A stretch of 35,849 nt of DNA from Bryobacterales bacterium (lineage in GTDB: Bacteria > Acidobacteriota > Terriglobia > Bryobacterales > Bryobacteraceae). Of the stretch, positions 23,899-31,088 are shown piece after piece. The position numbers and the translations under genes were made by a program. Numbering within the stretch: the stretch's first letter is position 1; the number at the start of each line of letters is the position of its first letter. The DNA lies in assembly GCA_003157745.1 (NCBI GenBank), contig PMKM01000019.1:11614-47462 (forward strand), given 5' to 3'. The notes below the pieces were generated by a model. The model was not told the DNA's origin. It saw only the letters and a list, made by a program, of their open reading frames with translations, and did no database searches.

Positions 23899-24297
23899 TT
23901 ACTCGCGAGGCCCGCCATGCGAAGCGAGCGAGCGGGCGATCAGTCCCAGACCGCCCACCAGCAGCACCAACATAATGATGGTGTGAAACAGGCTGGTTGG
24001 CTGGAAGTAGATGTGCAGGTTGGCGATGACGCCGGCGAAAATGAAAATGGTGCCCGCGCAGGTCAGCACCCAGCCCGCCTTGCTGCGGCCGTTCCAGAAC
24101 AACAGCCCAACGCCGATCAGCAGGGGAATCAGTGTGATGCCGAAGGAGTTGCCGCCGTAGAAGTTCCAGTAGCCGCCGAACACGGTTACCCGATCGGCGA
24201 GGAAGTACGCCCCGCCGCACACCATGATGAACCCCAGCCCAAAGTGGCCAAGCCCGCCGGAGGTGCCACCGACATCGCAGAATCGACGATCGTCCAC
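23899..24297 (-). CDS. Small four-helix membrane protein of unknown function
   Basis: About 132 aa if the GTG at 24297 is the start. Four hydrophobic stretches are visible: FGLGFIMVCGGAYFLADRV, FGITLIPLLIGVGLLFW, GWVLTCAGTIFIFAGVIANL and TIIMLVLLVGGLGLIARSL. The segment GGTSGGLGHFGLGFI before the first methionine (24225) looks like part of the conserved protein, which favours a start upstream of that ATG; none has a clear ribosome site. The same frame is open for several hundred codons further, but that part is an Arg/Pro-rich shadow of the methyltransferase gene and runs through REP elements. I cannot name a family. Confidence 0.65.
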   Translation of the reverse strand: MDDRRFCDVGGTSGGLGHFGLGFIMVCGGAYFLADRVTVFGGYWNFYGGNSFGITLIPLLIGVGLLFWNGRSKAGWVLTCAGTIFIFAGVIANLHIYFQPTSLFHTIIMLVLLVGGLGLIARSLASHGGPRE

Positions 24298-24347
24298 CAG
24301 CCGAGGATAGCAGAATCGCCGCGCCGAAAGCACGGCCGCACGACGAC

Positions 24348-24469
24348 GTGGGGCAGGCGCTTCCGCCTGCCAACTCTCGCGTTCCTGCGCAAAAGTCTCT
24401 CGAGCAGCATTGGGAAAGCATCCACAGCGGTCGATCCATGAGGTTGGCAGGCGGAAGCGCCTGCCCCAC
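24348..24469. repeat. Inverted pair of REP-like repeats with a 68-bp spacer
   Basis: Copy 24348-24374 (gtggggcaggcg...) and copy 24443-24469 (gttggcaggcgg...) are exact reverse complements over 27 bases, and each has the 8-bp stem GGCAGGCG/CGCCTGCC. They lie between the methyltransferase stop (24471) and the small membrane protein start (24297) on the same strand, where they could act as a partial terminator or protect the upstream mRNA's 3' end. Confidence 0.85.
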
Positions 24470-24470
24470 T

Positions 24471-26156
24471 TCATGTTTTCTTGCCGACGATGGCGTAATC
24501 CAGGCCACCGAAGAAGGCTTCGCGAAACGCCGGCGGCAGTTCGGCCAGGGAGGGCATGGAGTCCGCGGCCGGTTCCAGGCGCCGCAATTGTAAGTCGCCG
24601 ATGCCGAATTCGCGAAGATAGAATTCGAGTAACTTGGCGGGCACCGGACGGTAGTGGGTCGGGTCGAGATAGAAGTAAGTGGAGAAAATCGCGAGACAGT
24701 CGGGGTTGGGGGTCTCGATGGCGATCACGCCACCGCGTTCGAGCTTGGCGGCGGCGAGGCGGATCATTTCGGGCAAGCGCTCGGGCGGCAGGTGCTCGAC
24801 CACCTGGGAACAGAAGATGCCATCGAGATCGCCATCGTCGATCGCGCGCAGATATTCGAAGAGGTCGGCGATTTCGGCGGAGAGCCCCTTTTCGCGGCAG
24901 AGCGCGATCGATTCCGGGCTGGAATCGATGCCGCGCGCGGTGACACCGGCATCGCGCATCAACTCGAGAAACTCGCCGCGCCCGCAGCCGATGTCGAGCA
25001 CGTTCGCACAGCGCTTGAAATCGTCCAGGTAGATTCGCTGAGCGTCCCGGACGCGTTCCTCGCTGCCGCGAAACGCCTCGGCAAAGCGGGCGTAATCGAA
25101 AGCGAGCGAAGCGGCGGACTGGCTGGCGATGGCGACCGACTGCGGCGCGGCGAGCGATTGAAACGCGGCGCCGGTGCGCTGGCGGATGAGGCGCAGCTCG
25201 ACGTGGATCAGCTTGTCGAATTCGGCGCGCACGCGCTCGAGGTCGGCCCACAGGCGCTGTTGGATCTCGAGGCCGCGCTGATCCAGGCGGACGGTGAAAT
25301 CGGTGTGCTGGGAGCGCACGGTTTCGCGATAGCTGCCGTCCATCAAGGTGAGGCGGTATTGAAACGCGCCTTCGAGATCGGCCACGGCACGCAGGAACTG
25401 CATCTCGTTGGTGGCCAGCTTCTGTTCCCAACCGGCGCGCCATTCGGCCCAGTGATTGCGGACGTCGGACATCTCCTGGCCCAATTGGCGCCACTGCTGT
25501 TCCAACTCGTCGCGGCGGGCCAGTTCGGCCTCGCGGCGGGATCGCTCGAGTTCGTCGCGGCGAGCCTGCTCGGCTTCGCGGCGGGCGTGTTCGGCGTCGC
25601 GGCGGGCCTGCTCGGCTTCTTCGCGGTGGGCGCGTTCGGCTTCGCGCTGTGCCTGCTCGGCATCGCGGCGGGCCTGGGCGGCATCGCGCTGTGCCTGCTC
25701 GTCGTCGCGGCGGGTGAGTTGGCGGGCCAGCTCGTCGGTAAGACGGGTCTGCTCGTCGGTAAGACGGGTGTGCTCGGCATCGCGGAGGGCCCGCTCGGCG
25801 GCCAGGCGATTGCCGAATTCGACCAGGGCGCGGTTGGATTGGTTGAGGGCCTCTATCGCCTCGTCCGCGCAAGCGACGGCGTTGCGGTTGAATTCCACCT
25901 GCTCGCGCACGTGCCAGTCGAGCACCCGCGCGAGCAATCGCTTCCAGGTCTGGATCAGGAAGTTGAGCGGGCCGCCGGCGCGCGGGTTGACTGTGCCGAT
26001 GGCGGCCACCTTGCCGAGCGCGGCGTCGCGCGCGTGGAGCAGGCCGGTGAGATCGGGCAGAGCGATATCGGTCGCACCCGCGGCGGTGGCCGGGTTGCTC
26101 GCGCGGACACGGTCGCGCACCTCGTGCAGGATGGCTATCAGTTCAGCGCTTTCCAC
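24471..26156 (-). CDS. SAM-dependent methyltransferase with a long charged helix
   Basis: A 561-aa protein. A conserved N-terminal part (1-115) contains the hydrophobic-aromatic segment LNFLIQTWKRLLARVLDWHVREQVEFNR. Residues of about 120-222 form an R/E/A-rich run (repeats of RRDAEQA-type units) that should be a single alpha helix or coiled coil. The C-terminal class I methyltransferase (about 380-545) has motif I VLDIGCGRGEFLELM, acidic GIDSSPESI and motif IV-like FCSQVVEHLPPERL. This organisation resembles WbdD-type or other O-antigen-terminating methyltransferases, whose coiled coil measures glycan length; that role is an inference. The start at 26156 overlaps the queF stop by 14 bases. 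Confidence 0.85.
   Translation of the reverse strand: MESAELIAILHEVRDRVRASNPATAAGATDIALPDLTGLLHARDAALGKVAAIGTVNPRAGGPLNFLIQTWKRLLARVLDWHVREQVEFNRNAVACADEAIEALNQSNRALVEFGNRLAAERALRDAEHTRLTDEQTRLTDELARQLTRRDDEQAQRDAAQARRDAEQAQREAERAHREEAEQARRDAEHARREAEQARRDELERSRREAELARRDELEQQWRQLGQEMSDVRNHWAEWRAGWEQKLATNEMQFLRAVADLEGAFQYRLTLMDGSYRETVRSQHTDFTVRLDQRGLEIQQRLWADLERVRAEFDKLIHVELRLIRQRTGAAFQSLAAPQSVAIASQSAASLAFDYARFAEAFRGSEERVRDAQRIYLDDFKRCANVLDIGCGRGEFLELMRDAGVTARGIDSSPESIALCREKGLSAEIADLFEYLRAIDDGDLDGIFCSQVVEHLPPERLPEMIRLAAAKLERGGVIAIETPNPDCLAIFSTYFYLDPTHYRPVPAKLLEFYLREFGIGDLQLRRLEPAADSMPSLAELPPAFREAFFGGLDYAIVGKKT
25491..25799. repeat. Imperfect short tandem repeat inside the methyltransferase gene
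   Basis: The DNA coding for the charged helix is a run of imperfect units of about 15-30 bases built from gcggcgggcctgctcggc-like words (reading the plus strand). Because unit lengths are multiples of three, gain or loss of units would change helix length without breaking the frame. Confidence 0.6.
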
Positions 26157-26544
26157 GTTTTCGACTCCAGTTGGCCGTGACCACGGTGCCCAGGCCGCCG
26201 CGCGGCGCGAAATCGCCGGTCACCGTGGCGGAGACGGGCGCGGCCGCGCGCACCACGTCGCGCAACACGCGGTTGACGACGTTCTCCTGAAAAATGCCCA
26301 GCTCGCGATACGCCAGCAGATACATTTTGTACGATTTCAATTCCAGGCAACGCCGCGCCGGAACGTAGCGCAGCACGATTTTACCGAAATCGGGCAGGCC
26401 GGTTTTCGGGCATACGGAAGTGAACTCCGGCATGGCGATTTCGATTTCATACGGCTCGGCGTACTGGTTGGGCCAGGTTTCGATTTCGGGCAGCGGCGCG
26501 CGCGTGCCGGCTTCGGCGTGTTCATCGGTGTATTGACGCTTCAT
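26143..26544 (-). CDS. queF: NADPH-dependent 7-cyano-7-deazaguanine reductase QueF
   Basis: A 133-aa enzyme that reduces the nitrile preQ0 to preQ1 in queuosine synthesis, a tRNA modification pathway. It has the catalytic Cys45 and Asp52 in FTSVCPKTGLPDFG, the substrate-binding ELKSYKMYLLAYRELGIFQENVVN (QueF signature), and the terminal GDFAPRGGLGTVVTANW. Its length fits the unimodular type (Bacillus subtilis QueF, about 165 aa), though it is rather short. The ATG at 26544 overlaps the stop of the preceding TIGR00300 gene as ATGA, and the stop overlaps the methyltransferase start. Other queuosine genes are not in the window. Confidence 0.93.
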   Translation of the reverse strand: MKRQYTDEHAEAGTRAPLPEIETWPNQYAEPYEIEIAMPEFTSVCPKTGLPDFGKIVLRYVPARRCLELKSYKMYLLAYRELGIFQENVVNRVLRDVVRAAAPVSATVTGDFAPRGGLGTVVTANWSRKRGKR

Positions 26545-27761
26545 GCGAGATCCTTCGAGAGCAGGCCCAGGAACATACCGACATCGGCGACCACGCCCAC
26601 CGCCTGGCCGGTGCCGCGATCGCTGACTTTGGTCGCGACCGCGGGATTGATATCGACGCAAACGATGCGCACCCAGCTCGGCAGCATATTGCCGGTGGCG
26701 ATCGAATGCAGCATGGTGCCCAGGCAGAGCACCAGCCCGGCGCCCTGCAATTGGGCCGCGTAGGCGTCCTGCGCCAGGTTCATATCGGTGATGGTATCGG
26801 GCAGCGGGCCATCGTCGCGCAGGCTGCCGGCCAGCACGAAAGGGACGCCGGCCTTGACGCATTCGTACAGGATGCCGGACTTGAGGCGGCCGCATTCGAC
26901 CGCCTGGGCGACCGAGCCAGCGCGGTAGATGGCGTTGATGGCGCGCATGTGGTTGCGATGGCCATGCTCCTCGAGACGCCCGTCGGCGAGGCAAACCCCG
27001 AGCGAAGTGCCGAATAGCGCCGCTTCCACGTCGTGCACACCGAGCGCGTTGCCGCTCAGCAGCGCCTGCACGGAGCCGCGCCGGATGAGCGTCGAGAGCC
27101 CTTCCACGCCGCCCGTGTGCACCACCACGGGCCCGGCGACGACGACGACCTTGAGCCCGGCGGCGAGCGTCTGCCGCACCAGCTCGGCGGTCTGGCGGAC
27201 GGCGGTTTCCACTTGCCGTTCGGAGGAGATGCCGTTGGCCATGAAGGCGAACGAGAGGCGGCCGCGCTCCTTGGTTTCGGGCGTCACTCTAATGCCGCGC
27301 AGGCCGGTGACGATGCGGTCGCCGCGGCGTAGGTCGCGCAGGCGGCGGCAGCGGGCGCGTCCGCTCTCGACCACCACCATGGCGTCCATGCGCTGCTTTT
27401 CGACCTCGATCCATTCGTCGCCGAGGCGCACATAGGTGCGATGGTTGGTGGTCGAATAGAAATCTTCCGGCGCGCAGCGGTCGCGCTCGACTTCGCGCAA
27501 TTGCGCATCGCCGGCGTCGACGGGCGCGCAGCCGAGCAAAAGTAGCGTCTCGAGCAGCCGGTCGAGCGCGCTCTGCTCGTCGGCCGTGACCCGCAGACGC
27601 AGATACGATGCCTGGCTATTAGTGCGGCCGATGCGAAACTCCTCCACTTCGAAACGCGCGTGGAGCTCGACCACCGTGTCGAAAATATTCTCCATGATGT
27701 GAGAATCGATGAGGTGGCCTTCGGCTTCGACGACTTCCTGGAATTGCATAGAATCTTCCAT
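26541..27761 (-). CDS. TIGR00300 / LOR-SDH domain protein (ornithine cyclodeaminase-like)
   Basis: A 406-aa protein matching the TIGR00300 family. The N-terminal LOR/SDH-type domain (about 5-100) starts EVVEAEGHLIDSHIMENIFDTV. The C-terminal part has VVVVAGPVVVHTGGVEGL, LLSGNALGVHDVEAALFGTSLG, a GHRNHMRAIN motif and a NAD-type loop in GLVLCLGTMLHSIATGNMLP. Archaeal members have been reported as NAD-dependent ornithine cyclodeaminases, and related domains form the C-terminus of cyanobacterial ArgZ/AgrE. Ornithine to proline is therefore a reasonable but untested activity here. Start: ATG at 27761, or the ATG at 27749, which has GGAAG just upstream. It begins 13 bases after the RelE-like toxin gene on the same strand. 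Confidence 0.83.
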   Translation of the reverse strand: MEDSMQFQEVVEAEGHLIDSHIMENIFDTVVELHARFEVEEFRIGRTNSQASYLRLRVTADEQSALDRLLETLLLLGCAPVDAGDAQLREVERDRCAPEDFYSTTNHRTYVRLGDEWIEVEKQRMDAMVVVESGRARCRRLRDLRRGDRIVTGLRGIRVTPETKERGRLSFAFMANGISSERQVETAVRQTAELVRQTLAAGLKVVVVAGPVVVHTGGVEGLSTLIRRGSVQALLSGNALGVHDVEAALFGTSLGVCLADGRLEEHGHRNHMRAINAIYRAGSVAQAVECGRLKSGILYECVKAGVPFVLAGSLRDDGPLPDTITDMNLAQDAYAAQLQGAGLVLCLGTMLHSIATGNMLPSWVRIVCVDINPAVATKVSDRGTGQAVGVVADVGMFLGLLSKDLA

Positions 27762-27774
27762 TGTAGCGGCGGCC

Positions 27775-28020
27775 TCACTTCGGGTGCATCACGATGTCCA
27801 CCAGGCAATACGCGCCGCCGCCAATCGTGAAGTAAAACCGCCAGGCGCGGTTGACGCGGGCTTGCCAGACGCCGGTAACGCCTTGGTACTTCTTGGCTCG
27901 CAACGACGGGTGGTCGAGACTGGCGAGTAAGTAGCCCGCCTGCTTCCAGAACGCACGCTGCACCTCCTCGGGCGCGGCGCGCAAACTCCGGTCGAAGCGC
28001 GCACTGAAGACGAGGTCCAA
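27775..28020 (-). CDS. RelE/ParE-superfamily toxin
   Basis: An 81-aa protein with the compact RelE fold pattern: MDLVFSARFDRSLRAAPEEV, then an HPSLRAKKYQG segment, VWQARVNRAWRFYF and a final strand ending VDIVMHPK. The basic and aromatic residues of the last strands (R-x-x-R-A-W-R-F) are where ribosome-dependent mRNA interferases of this family act. It starts with TTG at 28020, three bases after the AbrB-type gene, with no ribosome site of its own; translation is probably coupled. A pair of an AbrB-type antitoxin and a RelE-type toxin is a known hybrid arrangement. Confidence 0.82.
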   Translation of the reverse strand: MDLVFSARFDRSLRAAPEEVQRAFWKQAGYLLASLDHPSLRAKKYQGVTGVWQARVNRAWRFYFTIGGGAYCLVDIVMHPK

Positions 28021-28023
28021 GGG

Positions 28024-28305
28024 CTACAACGCCACGCGGCGGGAGCGTTTGGCAAGCTTGGCAGTCCGTGCCTGGAACGCCTTCAGAGCCTCCGGCGCGC
28101 TGCGGTACGGACCATGCACGCGGCCCTTCGCGATGTCCTCCAGACCCTCGGCGATTCCGCGGTCCACTACAGACTTCGGCGTAAAGGTGATCTTGCCGCG
28201 TTCCACGCCAGCTTCCAAGAGATCGCCGACGTTCAGGCCGATCTGTTCCCGCACGCTTTGCGGGATCACCACCTGAAACTTGTTCTTGACGGATACAAGA
28301 GACAT
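28024..28305 (-). CDS. AbrB/MazE (SpoVT-AbrB fold) antitoxin
   Basis: A 93-aa protein. The N-terminal swapped-hairpin DNA-binding domain (about 1-48) reads VSVKNKFQVVIPQSVREQIG, then LNVGDLLEAGVERGKITFTPK, the AbrB/MazE signature. The C-terminal half is basic and helical, and is expected to wrap the toxin. The gene precedes the RelE-like toxin gene. A 17-base palindrome 12 bases upstream of the start is a likely operator for repression by the antitoxin or the complex. Confidence 0.85.
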   Translation of the reverse strand: MSLVSVKNKFQVVIPQSVREQIGLNVGDLLEAGVERGKITFTPKSVVDRGIAEGLEDIAKGRVHGPYRSAPEALKAFQARTAKLAKRSRRVAL

Positions 28306-28316
28306 ATCAGTTGTCC

Positions 28317-28341
28317 AGTTGAACTGTTCAACTTAAGTATA
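28317..28341 (-). promoter_or_regulatory. Operator palindrome and -10 box of the AbrB/RelE operon
   Basis: 28317-28333 reads AGTTGAAC-t-GTTCAACT, a perfect 8+1+8 palindrome. On the minus strand a TATACT -10 box (28341-28336) lies just before it, so the palindrome would cover the transcription start, as in autoregulated toxin-antitoxin operons. No good -35 box is seen. A 7-bp hairpin (28347-28364) lies further upstream. Confidence 0.65.
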
Positions 28342-28382
28342 GCATGCGAGGGCGACAGCCCTCGTTCCTCGGGCCACGGTGC

Positions 28383-31013
28383 CTATGCAACTTCCGCCGC
28401 CAGCCTGCGGCCGAGCTTCTGACAGTGTTCATTCTCTGGATCCAGCGCCAGCCCGCACCGGACTACCTCCAGCGCCCGGGCCCGATTTCCCAACTGAAGG
28501 AACAGCCACGCCAGCCGCGAACAGTCGTCTGAATCGCCCTCCGCGATCTTCGGCTCCATAATAGCGACAAGCCTCCTCGCGAAGGTCCTTCTCTGATCTG
28601 GGTTGAATTCGAGCTCCCGATTCACGGAGTTGAATGTATTTACGGCGCCGCTGACTGTGGCCAACTCCGCGCCGGGGAGCTCAGAGATATGTACAATTGC
28701 ATTCACGAAACCAAGCCAATCCCGCTCCTTCCGAGACAGCTCGGCGATTCTCTGCCAAGCTGCCATCTGGCCACCCTCCGTCGGTGGCGTGGTTTCGAGG
28801 TACCGCGTTAGTGCCTCCTTGGTCTTTTCCGAACCTGGATCCTGCTGTGATTCCTCCCAGAGCTGGGATAGCAGCAACCACGCTGGCGGGTACTTGCGGG
28901 CGACGGGCTCAAGGATTTGAGCCTCAGCGGACATCTTAAGCCTCCCCTTTCCGAGATCGTCGGACAGTGCGGCGAAGAGCCTCTGGATTCGGGGCCCCAA
29001 TCCCTGTTTTACATCTGGCGGCTGCATGGCTCCAAACCGCTGGAGAAACCTGGTATCCTCCTCAACCGCCACTCGGTCCTGCGACACAGCCAACTTGCGT
29101 TTCGCAAAAACGGCAGCAACAAGTGGGACACTCAAGAAGACTGAGCCGTCGGCCTCCGAGATGTGCTGATCAACAAATGACACCCTGCGCAACTCCTCCA
29201 GGGCGGCTTGAGTGTCGATTCGATCCTCCGTGGTGGGCCGTAGGAGCGCAGCCTCCAGGGCAACCTCAGGGACTAACGACCTCCAGTTACACAAGGTTAG
29301 GAAGACGCGGCGCGAGGCCGGCGCCAGACGGGCATACGTGCGCTCGAAGAGCGCGTCCAGGATTTCGTCCTTTCGCTCGACGATGCGCTCCACCTTGCGG
29401 AACCTCTGGCCCTCGGCCGATTCTCCTACAAGCACCTTAACCACGTATGGATGGCCTTCTGACTCCCGGTAGACTTCCCGGCAGAACTCGGCCGTCACCA
29501 CTGCCTGCATGCCAAGTGCTGCGGCAGCTGCTCGCACCAACTCGTTGCATTGGGGCTCGGTCATCCCGCCGACCTCGACTGGGTAATCGCCGCGGAAGTC
29601 GCGATGTCGTGTGGTTATCAGGATCTTATTGGGAGAGCGAACGTTTAGGTCCAACCAGTTGAACACATCGAGTGGTTGCTGGACCGTCTCGAAATTGTCG
29701 AACACGATCAGCAGGGCGTCTTCGCCATACGAGTTGAGCACGCCAGCAACGTACTTCTCGGCGCTGAAGTTCTTGTCGGCCGCCTCCTTTGGCTGCAGCA
29801 AAGTTACGATTTCGCGCGCGATGTCCTTCACCGAAAGGACGGCAGGCTTAACCAGTTTCGCGCCGGTCGGGAGCAGGTCGATATCGCGGGCCGACAGCCA
29901 AATAATTCCCAAAAATCGGTCGCTCTCGGCGCCTGCCAGCTTATGGAGTACGTGCAGCGCCGTTGACGTTTTCCCGATGCCTCCCCTTCCTACCAACGTC
30001 ACGATCGCGTGGCGATCATTGGACAGAGCACACTCCAGGTCGGCCTCCAGCTCAAGGCGATTGATGTAATCGGTCGGCCGCGGAGGAAGGTTGGCAAAAC
30101 ACCGCCCGACAACCCGCATCGACGGGCCACCCTCCGTGTGACTCTTGGGTAACTCGGTGGCAGGAGCGAGGTAAGGCGTCGCGTCAAGTTCCCTGCGCGT
30201 TCCCGAGATGTACGAAATCCATTCCATTTTCTTTCCCCTGAAGCGCCCGTTGGGGTAGAAGAACTCGACCACATCAACCGTCGATTCAACCAGCTCAACG
30301 CGAACGGGCCTGGTGAAACTGACATAGATACCGTCCGTAAGCGATGCGCCCCTGAGTGAATCTGGACCAAATCCTGCCGCGCTGGTCCCGAGCGGCACGA
30401 CATTGTATCTGCCGGACAGATTGCGTTTTAGATAAGCCCACTCCTGCCGAAATATCCGGCCGTTATCGCCGACGAGACGCAAGGACTTCTCCAGGTCAAG
30501 CGCCGCGGTCGCCTTCTGTTGAGCAGTCGGCGCGCCGTGTCCACGGGTTCTATTGCGAAGGAAAACCAATTGAGAAAACCACTTGCGGCCATCGAACTTG
30601 ACGGGGAGAGGCTCGGCATCAGGAATGAAAGCCCGGATACACGAGTCCAGGCATCTGACGGCTTCGTGCATCCAAGATCCTGGTCCAAACCGCGCGGTGA
30701 GCTCCTGCTGGACATCCACTGCTGCGGGCCGGAGGTGTTGGACTGGTGTGCCCGTGGAAAGCTCCGCAAGGACATCGTCCCAATCGCCGAGGCTATTCGC
30801 CCGTACTATCTTGTGAGTTAGCCGGTACCTGTGGCGGTTCGGCTCATCGTCAACGGCGGCCACGATTCCGGCGACATAGGTCTTGTAGATCGCTTCGCCA
30901 ACGTAAAGCAGTTCGTCAAAGTCAAGGACGCCGTTTTCCCGCGAGTGCTCGGCGCGGTTCCACATTAGTTGGATGGGAGAAATGCTCACATGGTCCTCCA
31001 CGGACCTCCCCAT
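28383..31013 (-). CDS. STAND NTPase with HEPN-like N-terminus, NB-ARC and helical repeats
   Basis: An 876-aa protein from ATG 31013. Residues of about 10-200 are mostly helical and contain FLRNRTRGHGAPT; the RNRTRGH (153-159) fits the R-x(4-6)-H catalytic motif of HEPN ribonucleases. A beta-rich linker (about 205-305) follows. The NB-ARC-type ATPase has Walker A GRGGIGKTS (342-350), Walker B LLIVFDNFE (434-442) and the sensor motif KILITTRHRD (463-472). A winged-helix-like segment and TPR-like helices run to the end (LGNRARALEVVRCGLALDPE). This is the design of signal-sensing STAND effectors used in abortive infection. GTG at 30989, with GGAGG five bases upstream, is an alternative start. It is downstream of accC and upstream of the AbrB/RelE pair. 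Confidence 0.85.
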   Translation of the reverse strand: MGRSVEDHVSISPIQLMWNRAEHSRENGVLDFDELLYVGEAIYKTYVAGIVAAVDDEPNRHRYRLTHKIVRANSLGDWDDVLAELSTGTPVQHLRPAAVDVQQELTARFGPGSWMHEAVRCLDSCIRAFIPDAEPLPVKFDGRKWFSQLVFLRNRTRGHGAPTAQQKATAALDLEKSLRLVGDNGRIFRQEWAYLKRNLSGRYNVVPLGTSAAGFGPDSLRGASLTDGIYVSFTRPVRVELVESTVDVVEFFYPNGRFRGKKMEWISYISGTRRELDATPYLAPATELPKSHTEGGPSMRVVGRCFANLPPRPTDYINRLELEADLECALSNDRHAIVTLVGRGGIGKTSTALHVLHKLAGAESDRFLGIIWLSARDIDLLPTGAKLVKPAVLSVKDIAREIVTLLQPKEAADKNFSAEKYVAGVLNSYGEDALLIVFDNFETVQQPLDVFNWLDLNVRSPNKILITTRHRDFRGDYPVEVGGMTEPQCNELVRAAAAALGMQAVVTAEFCREVYRESEGHPYVVKVLVGESAEGQRFRKVERIVERKDEILDALFERTYARLAPASRRVFLTLCNWRSLVPEVALEAALLRPTTEDRIDTQAALEELRRVSFVDQHISEADGSVFLSVPLVAAVFAKRKLAVSQDRVAVEEDTRFLQRFGAMQPPDVKQGLGPRIQRLFAALSDDLGKGRLKMSAEAQILEPVARKYPPAWLLLSQLWEESQQDPGSEKTKEALTRYLETTPPTEGGQMAAWQRIAELSRKERDWLGFVNAIVHISELPGAELATVSGAVNTFNSVNRELEFNPDQRRTFARRLVAIMEPKIAEGDSDDCSRLAWLFLQLGNRARALEVVRCGLALDPENEHCQKLGRRLAAEVA

Positions 31014-31088
31014 TGTCCTCTTGCGCGACCATGGAATCAATGCCCGGCTAGCGCCAGGGCGTCTCGGCGACCCACCGGCGGCCAGTCG

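Noticed and set aside
25491-25799. Possible CRISPR-like array
   Set aside because: Units are imperfect, have no spacers of constant length, and encode an in-frame charged helix.
23899-25872. A 657-codon minus-strand open frame, Arg/Pro-rich over most of its length
   Set aside because: Most of it overlaps the methyltransferase gene on the same strand in another frame and runs through two REP elements; composition is that of a high-GC shadow. Only its last ~132 codons form a credible membrane protein, listed separately.
24654-26180. A 508-codon plus-strand frame opposite the methyltransferase gene
   Set aside because: Antisense shadow created by the repeated R/E codons; the methyltransferase motifs lie on the minus strand.
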